Assembly: GCA_947626745.1 (NCBI GenBank)
Contig: CANQTF010000003.1
Location: 62,001 to 126,000 of the forward strand
Length of the DNA stretch: 64,000 nucleotides
Direction: 5' to 3'
From: an uncultured Lachnospiraceae bacterium
GTDB lineage: Bacteria > Bacillota > Clostridia > Lachnospirales > Lachnospiraceae
Made by a program: the position numbers and the translations under genes. The notes beneath the pieces were generated by a model. That model did not search any database. It was not told the DNA's origin and saw only the letters and a list, made by a program, of their open reading frames with translations. Positions within the stretch are counted from its first letter, which is position 1. Each line of letters opens with the position of its first letter. Positions 1 to 9,165 of the stretch are shown piece after piece.

Positions 1-1360
1 CAAGTCTCTCCTCGGCCTGTCGGCGGTGCATCTCCTGCATATGCTCCTCGTCCCTCACGAGCTGCCCGATGTTCGTGCCCTTCAGGTCGTCCAGACTGTC
101 CGCCTGCCAGTTGTGGTCGTACATCTTGGGTTTCTCCGGCACATGATAGCCTTTATAATATTCCACCTGCACATTGCCGCCCAGATAACGCTTCAGTCCC
201 ATAAGCGGACAGATCTCATACAGCGCCTTGATCTCCGCGCTGCCGCCGCCGTCCGAATGGGTCTTGACCGCATTCTGCCCTATGACGACCAGCTTTTTGA
301 TCTTGGCCGCGTTGAGGGGCAGCAGACGCTGCTCGTTTTTCAGAAGGATCATGGACTCCTCCGCGGTCTTCAGGATCACCTGCCTGTGGCTCGACGCATT
401 GTAGGTCCCCGCCCTGCGCTCGTCTCTGTGTTTGCCGATCATTTTCAGGCGGAACATCATGCGCAGGATATTGCGCACCTTACAGTCAACGGCCTCCTCG
501 GAGATCTCGCCCTTTGCGATCGCCTCCTTTAACGGGTTTGCCAGCTTATACTCGTCGAAATCGGGAAATACCGACATCTCCAAGTCAATGGAGCACGCCG
601 CGGCCTCTTTGGTCTTGTGGATCCCTCCCCAATCGCTGATAACGACGCCGTCAAAGCCCCACTCGCCGCGCAGCACCAGATCCAGCAGATTCTTGTTCTC
701 ACAGCAGTGGACGCCGTTCACTTTGTTGTAAGCGCCCATGACGGAGTAGGCGTTCCCTTCCTGCACGGCCGCTTTAAACGCCGGAAAATACAATTCGTAC
801 AGCGTTCTCACATCGATCTCCTCGTCCACCATCAGGCGGTCCGTCTCCTGCACGTTTGCCGCAAAGTGCTTGACGCACGCCGCCACATCATTGTGCTGCA
901 CACCCTTGACAAAGGGAACTGCCAACGTCGCCGTCAGCTTCGGATCTTCGCTCATATACTCAAAATTCCTGCCGCACAGCGGGCTGCGCTTGATGTTGAT
1001 GCCCGGCGCCAGTATGACATCTTTGCCGCGCCCTCTCGCCTCCGCGCCCAAAACCCTTCCCATCTCGTAGGCGCAGTACGGACTCCATGTGGAAGCGAGC
1101 GCGCTGTTGCTGGGCAGATAAGAGACACTGTCATCATTATTTCCCGCCGGGATCCATCTGTCGTCCATAAATTCCGCGCGCACGCCCATAGGGCCGTCGG
1201 AAGTCACGAGCGGAGGAATGCCGAGCCTCTCCACGCCGCCGGAGCGAAAAAGTCCCGCACCGTGTATCATGGCGATCTTTTCGTCCAGCGTCATTTTGCC
1301 GAGCAGCTTCTCGATCTCCTTTTCCGTCTTTTTTGCGTTTCTCTCTGTCTCTGTTCTCAT
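1..1360 (-). CDS. Beta-glucosidase, glycoside hydrolase family 3 (partial, 3' end outside window)
   Basis: Reverse-strand reading gives MRTETERNAKKTEKEIEKLLGKMTLDEKIAMIHGAG...GPMGVRAE...FVKGVQHNDVAACVKHFAANVQETDR...VMGAYNKVNG...GFDGVVISDWGG, classic GH3 motifs; open to window edge. Confidence 0.93.
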   Translation of the reverse strand, partial: MRTETERNAKKTEKEIEKLLGKMTLDEKIAMIHGAGLFRSGGVERLGIPPLVTSDGPMGVRAEFMDDRWIPAGNNDDSVSYLPSNSALASTWSPYCAYEMGRVLGAEARGRGKDVILAPGINIKRSPLCGRNFEYMSEDPKLTATLAVPFVKGVQHNDVAACVKHFAANVQETDRLMVDEEIDVRTLYELYFPAFKAAVQEGNAYSVMGAYNKVNGVHCCENKNLLDLVLRGEWGFDGVVISDWGGIHKTKEAAACSIDLEMSVFPDFDEYKLANPLKEAIAKGEISEEAVDCKVRNILRMMFRLKMIGKHRDERRAGTYNASSHRQVILKTAEESMILLKNEQRLLPLNAAKIKKLVVIGQNAVKTHSDGGGSAEIKALYEICPLMGLKRYLGGNVQVEYYKGYHVPEKPKMYDHNWQADSLDDLKGTNIGQLVRDEEHMQEMHRRQAEERL

Positions 1361-1380
1361 GATCATACTCCGTTTCCGTT

Positions 1381-1618
1381 TTATTTCTCGGGGATCCACA
1401 CCCGCATCTGATTCAGCCCGCAATTGCCCCACGCATAGTAGGGGATCAGCGTGATCGTACACGGCTTCGCGACAGGCGTCTCATAGCTGTACAGATCGTC
1501 GCTTCCGATTTCCCTGTGACCCTCCGCATACAGCTCCCGTATCCCGCACAAGCCGGACATAGCGTCCCCAGAAACCGTCCGCCACCGCAAACCTTTTGAT
1601 CAGCTTCAGATCCCCCAT
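1381..1618 (-). pseudogene. Remnant of GH127-like (DUF1680, beta-L-arabinofuranosidase) gene: N-terminal ~28 aa joined out of frame to C-terminal ~50 aa
   Basis: From ATG at 1618: MGDLKLIKRFAVADGFWGRYVRLVRDT (family-like N-terminus); other frame: ELYAEGHREIGSDDLYSYETPVAKPCTITLIPYYAWGNCGLNQMRVWIPEK* (family-like C-terminus); catalytic core missing. Confidence 0.7.
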
Positions 1619-1645
1619 ATCGTTTCCCTCCTATCCGCCGCGGAT

Positions 1646-1680
1646 AAAAAAAGGGAACACCGGGTCGATCGGTATTCCCA
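1646..1680 (-). terminator. Intrinsic terminator downstream of tRNA-Pro
   Basis: Minus strand TGGGAATACCGATCGACCCGGTGTTCCCTTTTTTT: stem GGGAATACC/GGTGTTCCC followed by T-run. Confidence 0.7.
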
Positions 1681-1691
1681 CCAACTGAAAA

Positions 1692-1765
1692 TCGAAGCGA
1701 CAGGATTTGAACCTGCGACCTCTGCGTCCCGAACGCAGCGCTCTACCAAGCTGAGCCACGCTTCG
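1692..1765 (-). tRNA. tRNA-Pro (anticodon CGG)
   Basis: CGAAGCG acceptor pairing with CGCTTCG, D-loop GGCTCAGCTTGGTAGAGC, anticodon loop TTCGGGA, T-arm GGTTCAAATCC. Confidence 0.93.
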
Positions 1766-1905
1766 ATACTTGCGGACAACTAAGATGATACAATACTTCA
1801 TGGGCTTTTGTCAATGTCTCCGCAAGAATATTTTTAAGTTGACACTGCCGTTTCGGGCGAGTATAACTGATTTTAGAAAAAATTTATCTTTGGAGTGAAA
1901 TCATC

Positions 1906-3102
1906 ATGGAATCATACGAAGTGTTGAAAGATCTGGCCATTATCCTGTTTACCGCCAAATTTTTCGGCGTGCTCGCCAGAAAGTTTAAAGCGCCGCAGGT
2001 TGTCGGACAGATCATCGCGGGACTGCTCATCGGCCCCTGTCTGCTCAATCTGATCAATCCCGGCCAGACGGAATTTATCTCTAAGCTGGCGGAGATCGGC
2101 GTCATCATCCTGATGTTTGAAGTCGGGATCGAGACGGATCTGAAAGAACTGATCAAGACCGGCCCCGTGGCTTTTCTGATCGCGTGCGCCGGCGTCTTTG
2201 TCCCGCTTGTTCTGGGCGCGTTACTCTATATGGGCTTTTACGGCGCAGCGCCGTGGGGCAGCGAGAAATTCTACAAGGCCGTCTTCATCGGCACGATCAT
2301 GACGGCGACCAGCGTCAGCATCACCGTCGCGTCGCTGCAGGAGCTTGGCAAGATCAAGAGCAAGGTGGGCACTACCATCGTCAGCGCGGCGATCATTGAC
2401 GATGTGATCGGTATCCTCGTCCTCACCTTCGTGATCGGCCTGAAAAACCCTGCCTCCCGTCCCGTCACCGTCCTTCTGCAGACCGTCGCTTTCTTCATCG
2501 TGGCGATCATCGGCGGTTACATTGTATTTAAGGTCTTCTCGACACTGGACAAACGCTATCCGCACACGAGGCGTATCCCCATTGTCAGCCTCGCTTTCTG
2601 CTTCATGCTGTCCTATGTGGCGGAGAAGTATTTCGGGATCGCGGATATCACGGGCGCATACATCGCGGGCGTCGTACTGTGCAGCTTAAGCGACAACGAG
2701 TATATCGAGCGCAAGAGCGACGTGATCTCCTACATGTTCTTCGGCCCGATCTTCTTCGCAAACATCGGACTGAAGACCTCCTTCGACGCAATGGACGGCA
2801 GACTGTTCACATTCTGTATCTGTTTTGTTCTGGTGGCATTGGTCGCCAAGATCATCGGCTGCGGTCTGGTCAGCAAGCTCTGCCGTTACTCCGTTTCCGA
2901 CTCCTTCAAGATCGGCATCGGCATGATGACGCGGGGCGAAGTGGCGCTGATCGTATCGCAGAAAGGTCTTGCGGCGGGGCTGTTGACGGCGGACTACTTC
3001 GCAGCGGTCATTCTCCTTATCTTGGTCTCCTCGATCGCAACGCCTATCCTATTGAAGCTGCTCTATGCAAGAGATGACAAAAAGTCAGGCGCTGCCGCCT
3101 GA
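1906..3102 (+). CDS. Cation:proton antiporter (CPA2/KefB-like Na+/H+ exchanger)
   Basis: 398 aa multi-TM, VVGQIIAGLLIGP, FEVGIETDL, ITGAYIAGVVL motifs. Confidence 0.9.
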   Translation: MESYEVLKDLAIILFTAKFFGVLARKFKAPQVVGQIIAGLLIGPCLLNLINPGQTEFISKLAEIGVIILMFEVGIETDLKELIKTGPVAFLIACAGVFVPLVLGALLYMGFYGAAPWGSEKFYKAVFIGTIMTATSVSITVASLQELGKIKSKVGTTIVSAAIIDDVIGILVLTFVIGLKNPASRPVTVLLQTVAFFIVAIIGGYIVFKVFSTLDKRYPHTRRIPIVSLAFCFMLSYVAEKYFGIADITGAYIAGVVLCSLSDNEYIERKSDVISYMFFGPIFFANIGLKTSFDAMDGRLFTFCICFVLVALVAKIIGCGLVSKLCRYSVSDSFKIGIGMMTRGEVALIVSQKGLAAGLLTADYFAAVILLILVSSIATPILLKLLYARDDKKSGAAA

Positions 3103-3113
3103 CTTTTTTACCG
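3078..3113 (+). terminator. Intrinsic terminator between antiporter and trxA
   Basis: AAAAAGTCAGGCGCTGCCGCCTGACTTTTTT. Confidence 0.75.
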
Positions 3114-3125
3114 TTCGGTATGTCT

Positions 3126-3443
3126 CTACAAAACCTCTTTGATCTTATTCTCCAGCTCATCTTTGGACATCGCGCCCACAAGGGATACCGTCTCTTTTCC
3201 CTGCACAAAGATCTTCATGGTCGGAATGGACATGACGCCGTATCTGGCCCTGACAGCCTCCTCCTCGTCAATATTACATTTCCCGATCTTGATCTTCCCT
3301 TCATACTCTCCGGCAAGCTGCTCCACGACAGGCGCCATCATCTTGCACGGCCCGCACCAGTCCGCATAAAAATCGACCAGTACCGGAACGTCCGCCTCCA
3401 ACACCTCTTTGTCAAAATTCTCCGTTGTAAATTTGTATTCCAT
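3126..3443 (-). CDS. trxA: Thioredoxin
   Basis: 105 aa with DFYADWCGPCKMMAPVVEQLA active site. Confidence 0.96.
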   Translation of the reverse strand: MEYKFTTENFDKEVLEADVPVLVDFYADWCGPCKMMAPVVEQLAGEYEGKIKIGKCNIDEEEAVRARYGVMSIPTMKIFVQGKETVSLVGAMSKDELENKIKEVL

Positions 3444-3457
3444 CGCTGTCTCCTTTC

Positions 3458-4096
3458 TTATCTGGAAATGATATATTTGTAGATAGGATTTCCCATAGAA
3501 GAGAATCTCTCCTCATACTCCGTCATCACATTGTCCCGCATCATTTCCGCATCGTGATGCAGATCCTCCGTCATCTGCTCCAGATGCCACCCTGCGGGCG
3601 CAAGCTCGTCCAACGCAAACCGGAACAGCTCGCGGTTGTCCGTCTTAAATTCTATCACGCCGTCTTTCTTTAGTATCTCATCATAGCGCTGCAAAAATTC
3701 ACGGGAGGGCAGTCTTCGCTTCGCATGACGGTCCTTCGGCCAAGGATCGGAAAAATTCAGATAGATCCTGTCCACTTCCCCCGGTCCGAACACGGCTGTG
3801 ATCTCCTCCGCGTCCATACGGATAAAGTACAGATTCTGTAACGGCTCCGCCTCCATTTTCTGAATGCCCCGCAGAAGGACGCTGGAATATTTTTCGATCC
3901 CCACGTAATTGATCCGGGGATTGTTTTTCGCCAGCTCCATGATGAATCTGCCCTTTCCCATGCCGATCTCTATCCTGATCGGGGCATCGCTGCCGAACAC
4001 TTCGCTCCAGCTTCCTTTATGTGTCTGCGGCTCGTGGATCACGTAGTCGCTCGCCGCGATCAATTCTCTTGAACCGCTGATATTCCGCAGTCTCAT
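3458..4096 (-). CDS. trmB: tRNA (guanine-N7-)-methyltransferase
   Basis: IEIGMGKGRFIMELA, LNFSDPWPKDRHAKRRL motifs. Confidence 0.95.
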   Translation of the reverse strand: MRLRNISGSRELIAASDYVIHEPQTHKGSWSEVFGSDAPIRIEIGMGKGRFIMELAKNNPRINYVGIEKYSSVLLRGIQKMEAEPLQNLYFIRMDAEEITAVFGPGEVDRIYLNFSDPWPKDRHAKRRLPSREFLQRYDEILKKDGVIEFKTDNRELFRFALDELAPAGWHLEQMTEDLHHDAEMMRDNVMTEYEERFSSMGNPIYKYIISR

Positions 4097-4310
4097 CCGC
4101 CCTTGCCTTCCTTGTGGTCTTTCTATTTAGTTTACCACTTTTTTCATTTTATGAATAGCTTGTTTCGTCCCCAATTGTGTATTTTTTATGAAAACGCTAC
4201 AGTTTTGGGCAAAAATAGTGTATGATGATAAATGACGATAGGATCTGTAAACACCGATACAAAATCCATTGATTTGACATATACTTCTCTGTCAGGAAAG
4301 GTTTGACGAT

Positions 4311-5816
4311 ATGTTTTTCTTATATAACGGAGCCGCCCGCCGAAGCTGCCGCGCAGCCGCCAAAAAGCGGGGTATAGCTGCTGCCTGTATCTTGATCGGC
4401 CTCATCGGTCTCTTAGGCCCCTCTTTCACCGCACACGCAACTTTGGAGGAGCTGCAGACGGAAGCGGAGCTGCGCAAATCGCTGCCCGTGCAGACGAACG
4501 ACATCGAAGACTGGCCGAACGGCCCCGCGATCGGCGCGGAGTCCGCCATCCTAATGGACGCTGACACCGGGGTGATCCTGTATGCCAAGAATATCCACGA
4601 GAAATGCTATCCCGCAAGCACCACGAAGCTGCTGACCTGCCTGATCGCCATGGAGCGCGGCAATCTGGACGACACGGTCACCTTCTCCCATGACGCGGTA
4701 TTCAGCGTGCCCGCCGGGGGCTCCAATATGGGAATGGACGAGGGGGAGGCCCTGACACTGGAGCAGTGCCTCTACGGTATCCTTGTCGGCTCCGCCAACG
4801 AAGTGGCCAACGCGGTGGGCGAATATGTCTCCGGATCGATCGAAGATTTCGTCGCCCTCATGAACGAGCGCGCCGCCGAACTCGGCTGCACCGACAGCCA
4901 TTTCACCAACACCAACGGTCTGCCCGACGACGACCACTACACGACCACCTATGATCTGGCGCTGATCTCTTCCGCCTTTTTCCAGAATGAGATGCTCTGC
5001 AAGATCGGCAACACGGCACGCTATCACTTCGAGCCTACGGCGACGCAGCCGGACGATTTTTATATCAAAAACAAGCACCTGCTGATCACCGGAGAGATTC
5101 CCTATGAAGGGATCCTCGGAGGCAAGACGGGCTATACCGATCTGGCAAGGCAGACGCTCGTCACCTGCGCCGAGCGAAACGGCATGAAGCTCGTCTGCGT
5201 GGTGTTTAAGGAAGAATCTCCCGCGCAGTTCACCGACACCGTAGAGCTGTTCGACTATGGCTTTCACAATTTTCAGGTAGTGAATATTGCGGAAAATGAA
5301 GACCGATATCAGATAGAAGCCTCCGGATTCCTGCAGACCGGCAGCGATATCTTCGGCAGCTCCAAGCCGATCCTGTCCATAGATACCGACAGCTATGTCA
5401 TCATTCCCAACACGCTCTCCTTTGACGAGTTGGAATCCGACATCGACTACAGCGTGTCCGACGAAAACCATGTGGCGCAGATCAATTACTCTTATCATGG
5501 TACCTATCTGGGAAGCGCCTATCTGAACGTGGCCGCCGACACGGAGCCCGCATACGAGTTTGACACGGCGGCCGAGACGACCGATGTGAGCGTGGAGCGG
5601 ACCGAAACGGAGACTTCCCCCGCCACCACGATCTTTGTGAATGTGAAAAAAGTGCTGATCGGTATCCTCCTGTTCGCCGGCGCGGTAATCGCCCTGTTCA
5701 TCGTGCGCGCGCTCATCGTAAACCGCACCAACATGCGCAGAAGGAGAAACCGCATCAGGAGGAAACAGCGTCGGCGGGAGCGGCTTCGCTCTGAGCTCGA
5801 CGACTTCGATTTTTAG
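4311..5816 (+). CDS. D-alanyl-D-alanine carboxypeptidase (DacF/PBP5 family) with C-terminal TM and basic tail
   Basis: STTKLLTCLIA (SxxK), SANEVAN (SxN), GGKTGYT (KTG) motifs. Confidence 0.93.
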   Translation: MFFLYNGAARRSCRAAAKKRGIAAACILIGLIGLLGPSFTAHATLEELQTEAELRKSLPVQTNDIEDWPNGPAIGAESAILMDADTGVILYAKNIHEKCYPASTTKLLTCLIAMERGNLDDTVTFSHDAVFSVPAGGSNMGMDEGEALTLEQCLYGILVGSANEVANAVGEYVSGSIEDFVALMNERAAELGCTDSHFTNTNGLPDDDHYTTTYDLALISSAFFQNEMLCKIGNTARYHFEPTATQPDDFYIKNKHLLITGEIPYEGILGGKTGYTDLARQTLVTCAERNGMKLVCVVFKEESPAQFTDTVELFDYGFHNFQVVNIAENEDRYQIEASGFLQTGSDIFGSSKPILSIDTDSYVIIPNTLSFDELESDIDYSVSDENHVAQINYSYHGTYLGSAYLNVAADTEPAYEFDTAAETTDVSVERTETETSPATTIFVNVKKVLIGILLFAGAVIALFIVRALIVNRTNMRRRRNRIRRKQRRRERLRSELDDFDF

Positions 5817-6762
5817 CCTTGGAGACTCTCCTGCCTTTCTTCTGCTGCTTTGCTTTATCCTGCTTGTCACGGATCTGCTCGACATCCGCGTCCGTGATGA
5901 ATTTCTCTGTCTTGACGATGTATGCCGATCCGTCCTCCGCCTTGCGGATACGGATCTTTGCTTTCATATAACCGTGCTTGTCACAGTATGACACACTGTA
6001 GTAATGCTTCCCGTTGGGCGAAAACCAGCCGATCTTCCTGCGCAGCTTTCTGTCGCACAGGTAACACTTGGTAGACATGACCGTCTTATCCTTAAGCGCC
6101 TCCGCCTTGTCCGCAAAAGCGCGGGAGATATATTTCGCATAGGTATCGAACGTCACAAAGATCTCGGACTCTTTATCCTTCGGGAGATGAAATACGTCAA
6201 AGGAATAATTCGCCAGCACTTCCTCATTCATGCACGCCAACACCTTCGCCGCATAGTATGCATCACTGAAAGCGCGGTGGAAGGGGATATCTTTCTCGAT
6301 CGACAGATAGTCGATCGCGTACTCCAATGTCCTCCTCGACTTCCTGTCCTCATATGCGATACTGAACAGCTTCTGCACATCGAGAAATCTGATCGGCGCG
6401 TCCGACAGCGGCTGCATGTCATAATATCGAATATTTCTCTGCAGCTCCGTCAGATCCAAAGGTCCCCATGTGCAGAAAATATAATCGCTGCCGCACCACT
6501 CCCGGAACTGCTCCATAACCTCTGTAAAAGGCCGGCCCTGTTCTAACTGCTCCATCTGCAGGTGGATCAGCTTCTTGGTAACGCGATGCATGGAATGATA
6601 TACGTTCGGTTTCACAAGCTCGCTGAACTCATCGACCATCTTCCGCTCGCTATTCAGTTTGATCGCGCCGATCTCGATGATCTCAAAGGGCAGTATCTTG
6701 GACGCCTCGTCGCGTCCGGTACTGCTCTGATTCCACTCCAGATCCATAATGATATAATTCAT
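5755..6762 (-). CDS. 3'-5' exonuclease, RNase T/DnaQ (KapD-like) family
   Basis: N-term NYIIMDLEWNQ...FEIIEIGAIKL, HRAFSDAYYAAKV. Confidence 0.88.
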   Translation of the reverse strand: MNYIIMDLEWNQSSTGRDEASKILPFEIIEIGAIKLNSERKMVDEFSELVKPNVYHSMHRVTKKLIHLQMEQLEQGRPFTEVMEQFREWCGSDYIFCTWGPLDLTELQRNIRYYDMQPLSDAPIRFLDVQKLFSIAYEDRKSRRTLEYAIDYLSIEKDIPFHRAFSDAYYAAKVLACMNEEVLANYSFDVFHLPKDKESEIFVTFDTYAKYISRAFADKAEALKDKTVMSTKCYLCDRKLRRKIGWFSPNGKHYYSVSYCDKHGYMKAKIRIRKAEDGSAYIVKTEKFITDADVEQIRDKQDKAKQQKKGRRVSKAKNRSRRAQSEAAPADAVSS

Positions 6763-6817
6763 ACAAACTTTCCTATCGTCCGCCGGCCTGTCCTCAGATG
6801 CCGGCTAAACCTACAAA

Positions 6818-6860
6818 GGACCATAAAACCCGAAAGCTCTCGGATCTACGGTCCTTTCAA
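6818..6860 (-). terminator. Stem-loop downstream of tRNA-Arg
   Basis: Minus strand AAAGGACCGTAGATCCGAGAGCTTTCGGGTTTTATGGTCCTTT: inner CCGAGAGCTTTCGG followed by GTTTTAT, outer pairing AAAGGACC/GGTCCTTT. Confidence 0.5.
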
Positions 6861-6861
6861 G

Positions 6862-6935
6862 CGTCCGCGAGGTGACTCGAACACCCGACCTACCGCTTAG
6901 GAGGCGGTCGCTCTATCCAACTGAGCTACGCAGAC
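6862..6935 (-). tRNA. tRNA-Arg (anticodon CCT)
   Basis: GTCTGCGTAGCTCAGTTGGATAGAGC...ACCGCCTCCTAAGCGGT...GGTGTTCGAGTCACC...CGCGGACG cloverleaf. Confidence 0.93.
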
Positions 6936-6950
6936 GTATATTATCTATCT

Positions 6951-7856
6951 TCAGGACGCGGGATAGTTGATATATCCCTGCATCCATACGATACCCTTGA
7001 ATCTTCTGCCGACCTGCGGCTCTCCGTACAGATCCAGCTTGTTGATGCACACATCAAACTGCAGATCGTTGCAGTTAAGGCGCATGACATAGATCTCCTC
7101 GCCCGTGATCTTATTGACGCGCAGATCGATGCTTAGGATCTCCCCCATGATCGAGTACTGATCGCACTCCACGCCGTATGGCATGAAATAGGTGTCCACC
7201 AGACTGAATACATCTTCCGTCAGGATCTTCTTGGAGATAGCGGTGTAGGTGTCCATATCCTCCAGCGTCAGACTCTCGATCGCGTCCTCGTCGCCTTTCC
7301 GCGCGGCATCGATCAACTGGTTTCTGTTCATGGACGCTTTCTGCACCTTTTTTCGCTGCTTCTCATTCTTACGGATCGGAAGAATGATGCTGCCCTTCAA
7401 TGACAGCCCCGACAGCGTGAGCGTCGTTCCCCGGATCGGCAGCAGGTTCTCGTACTGTGCCTTGACATAAGGGATCATATTCTGCAGATAAAAGATCAGG
7501 CTGACTCCCACTTTGATGTCGTCGCAGACACCCGCATAGGATTCCTTGTCGGCGTGCCGCTCCACGGACACGTCCTCGCAGGAGCTGATCCCCGTTCCCC
7601 GCAGATAGGGGTAAAAATAATCATAAGTAAATCTGTCGTTTTCGTCAAACTCGCCGCACACGGCGATTCCCATATCCTCGGCAAAATCTTCACAAAATTC
7701 TGCAAGTATGGTTTCATCGCCGTTGGAAGTATACGAACGGTGCGTAGCATTTAAAATGATATCCGTGACCAGCTTCTGCTGCTCGCGTCGATCGGTCAAA
7801 TCGCTAAAACCAATAGCTCGCATAAATTTATGCAAAAATTCCACCTCCTTTTTCAT
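6951..7856 (-). CDS. DUF3881-like protein of unknown function
   Basis: 301 aa; sequence style MKKEVEFLHKFMRAIGFSDL...; family recognised from memory, not searched. Confidence 0.65.
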   Translation of the reverse strand: MKKEVEFLHKFMRAIGFSDLTDRREQQKLVTDIILNATHRSYTSNGDETILAEFCEDFAEDMGIAVCGEFDENDRFTYDYFYPYLRGTGISSCEDVSVERHADKESYAGVCDDIKVGVSLIFYLQNMIPYVKAQYENLLPIRGTTLTLSGLSLKGSIILPIRKNEKQRKKVQKASMNRNQLIDAARKGDEDAIESLTLEDMDTYTAISKKILTEDVFSLVDTYFMPYGVECDQYSIMGEILSIDLRVNKITGEEIYVMRLNCNDLQFDVCINKLDLYGEPQVGRRFKGIVWMQGYINYPAS

Positions 7857-7870
7857 TTCTGACGATCAGG

Positions 7871-9148
7871 CTATCGGATCTCCGTCATGCCGCCCATATA
7901 CGGACGAAGCGCTTCCGGTATCCGGACAGAGCCGTCGGCCTGAAGATTGTTTTCCAAAAATGCGATCAGCATTCTGGGCGGTGCAACGACCGTATTGTTT
8001 AACGTGTGGGCAAAATACTTGCCGTCCTTGCCGTTAATGCGGATCCGGAGCCTTCTCGCCTGTGCGTCGCCCAGATTGGAACAACTGCCCACCTCAAAAT
8101 ATTTCTTCTGTCTGGGAGACCATGCCTCCACGTCATAAGATTTCACTTTCAGATCTGCCAGGTCGCCGGAACAGCATTCGATAGTCCTCACCGGAATATC
8201 CATGCTACGGAATAAGTCTACCGTATTCTGCCACAATTTGTCAAACCATACCGGCGACTCTTCCGGTTTGCACACAACGATCATTTCCTGCTTTTCAAAC
8301 TGATGAATGCGGTAAACGCCTCTCTCCTCTATGCCGTGCGCGCCTTTTTCCTTGCGGAAGCAGGGGGAATAGCTTGTCAGTGTCTGCGGAAGCTCCTCCT
8401 CCGGAATGATCGTGTCGATAAATTTGCCGATCATGGAGTGCTCGGAGGTGCCGATCAGATACAGATCCTCCCCTTCGATCTTATACATCATGGCGTCCAT
8501 CTCGGCAAAACTCATGACGCCGTCGACCACCGCGCTGCGGATCATGAACGGCGGCACGCAGTATGTGAAACCTCTGCCGATCATAAAATCCCTTGCATAG
8601 GCAAGCACCGCGGAGTGAAGCCTTGCGATATCGCCCATCAGATAATAGAAACCGTTGCCCGCCACACGTCCCGCGGCATCCATATCGATCCCGTGAAATC
8701 TCTCCATGATCTCCGTGTGGTACGGGATCTCGAAATCCGGCACGACAGGCTCGCCGTATCTTTGGATCTCGACATTCTCCGAATCGTCCTTGCCGATCGG
8801 TACGGACGGATCGATGATGTTCGGGATCGTCATCATGTCTTTCCTGATCTTCTCGCGAAGCTCGTTCTCTTTCTCTTCCAGTTCTGCAAGACGGGACGCA
8901 TTGGCCGCAACCTCGGCTTTCTTCGCCTCCGCCTCCGCCTTCTTGCCCTGACTCATCAGTGTGCCGATCTCCTTCGAGATCTTGTTCCGGCTGGCGCGGA
9001 TATCGTCCGCCTCCTGCTGCGCCTTCCTGACTTCTGCGTCCAGTTCAATGACTTCATCTACCAGAGGGAGCTTACTGTCCTGAAATTTCTTCCGGATATT
9101 TTCCTTGACGATGTCCGGATTCTCTCTCAAAAATTTAATGTCTATCAT
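7871..9148 (-). CDS. serS: Seryl-tRNA synthetase
   Basis: MIDIKFLRENPDIVKENIRKKF; class II motifs GVYRIHQFEKQEMIVVC, NTVVAPPRMLIAFLENN. Confidence 0.97.
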   Translation of the reverse strand: MIDIKFLRENPDIVKENIRKKFQDSKLPLVDEVIELDAEVRKAQQEADDIRASRNKISKEIGTLMSQGKKAEAEAKKAEVAANASRLAELEEKENELREKIRKDMMTIPNIIDPSVPIGKDDSENVEIQRYGEPVVPDFEIPYHTEIMERFHGIDMDAAGRVAGNGFYYLMGDIARLHSAVLAYARDFMIGRGFTYCVPPFMIRSAVVDGVMSFAEMDAMMYKIEGEDLYLIGTSEHSMIGKFIDTIIPEEELPQTLTSYSPCFRKEKGAHGIEERGVYRIHQFEKQEMIVVCKPEESPVWFDKLWQNTVDLFRSMDIPVRTIECCSGDLADLKVKSYDVEAWSPRQKKYFEVGSCSNLGDAQARRLRIRINGKDGKYFAHTLNNTVVAPPRMLIAFLENNLQADGSVRIPEALRPYMGGMTEIR

Positions 9149-9165
9149 GATGCGCCTCCGTTTGT

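Noticed and set aside
26-1411. Plus-strand ORFs (168 and 264 aa) at the left edge
   Set aside because: They are antisense to the GH3 beta-glucosidase, whose motifs are clear on the minus strand; it is missing from the ORF track because it runs off the window.
4551-5885. 444-aa minus-strand ORF antisense to the D,D-carboxypeptidase
   Set aside because: Shadow ORF in GC-rich coding sequence; the + strand product has full SxxK/SxN/KTG motifs and the antisense product matches no recognisable family.
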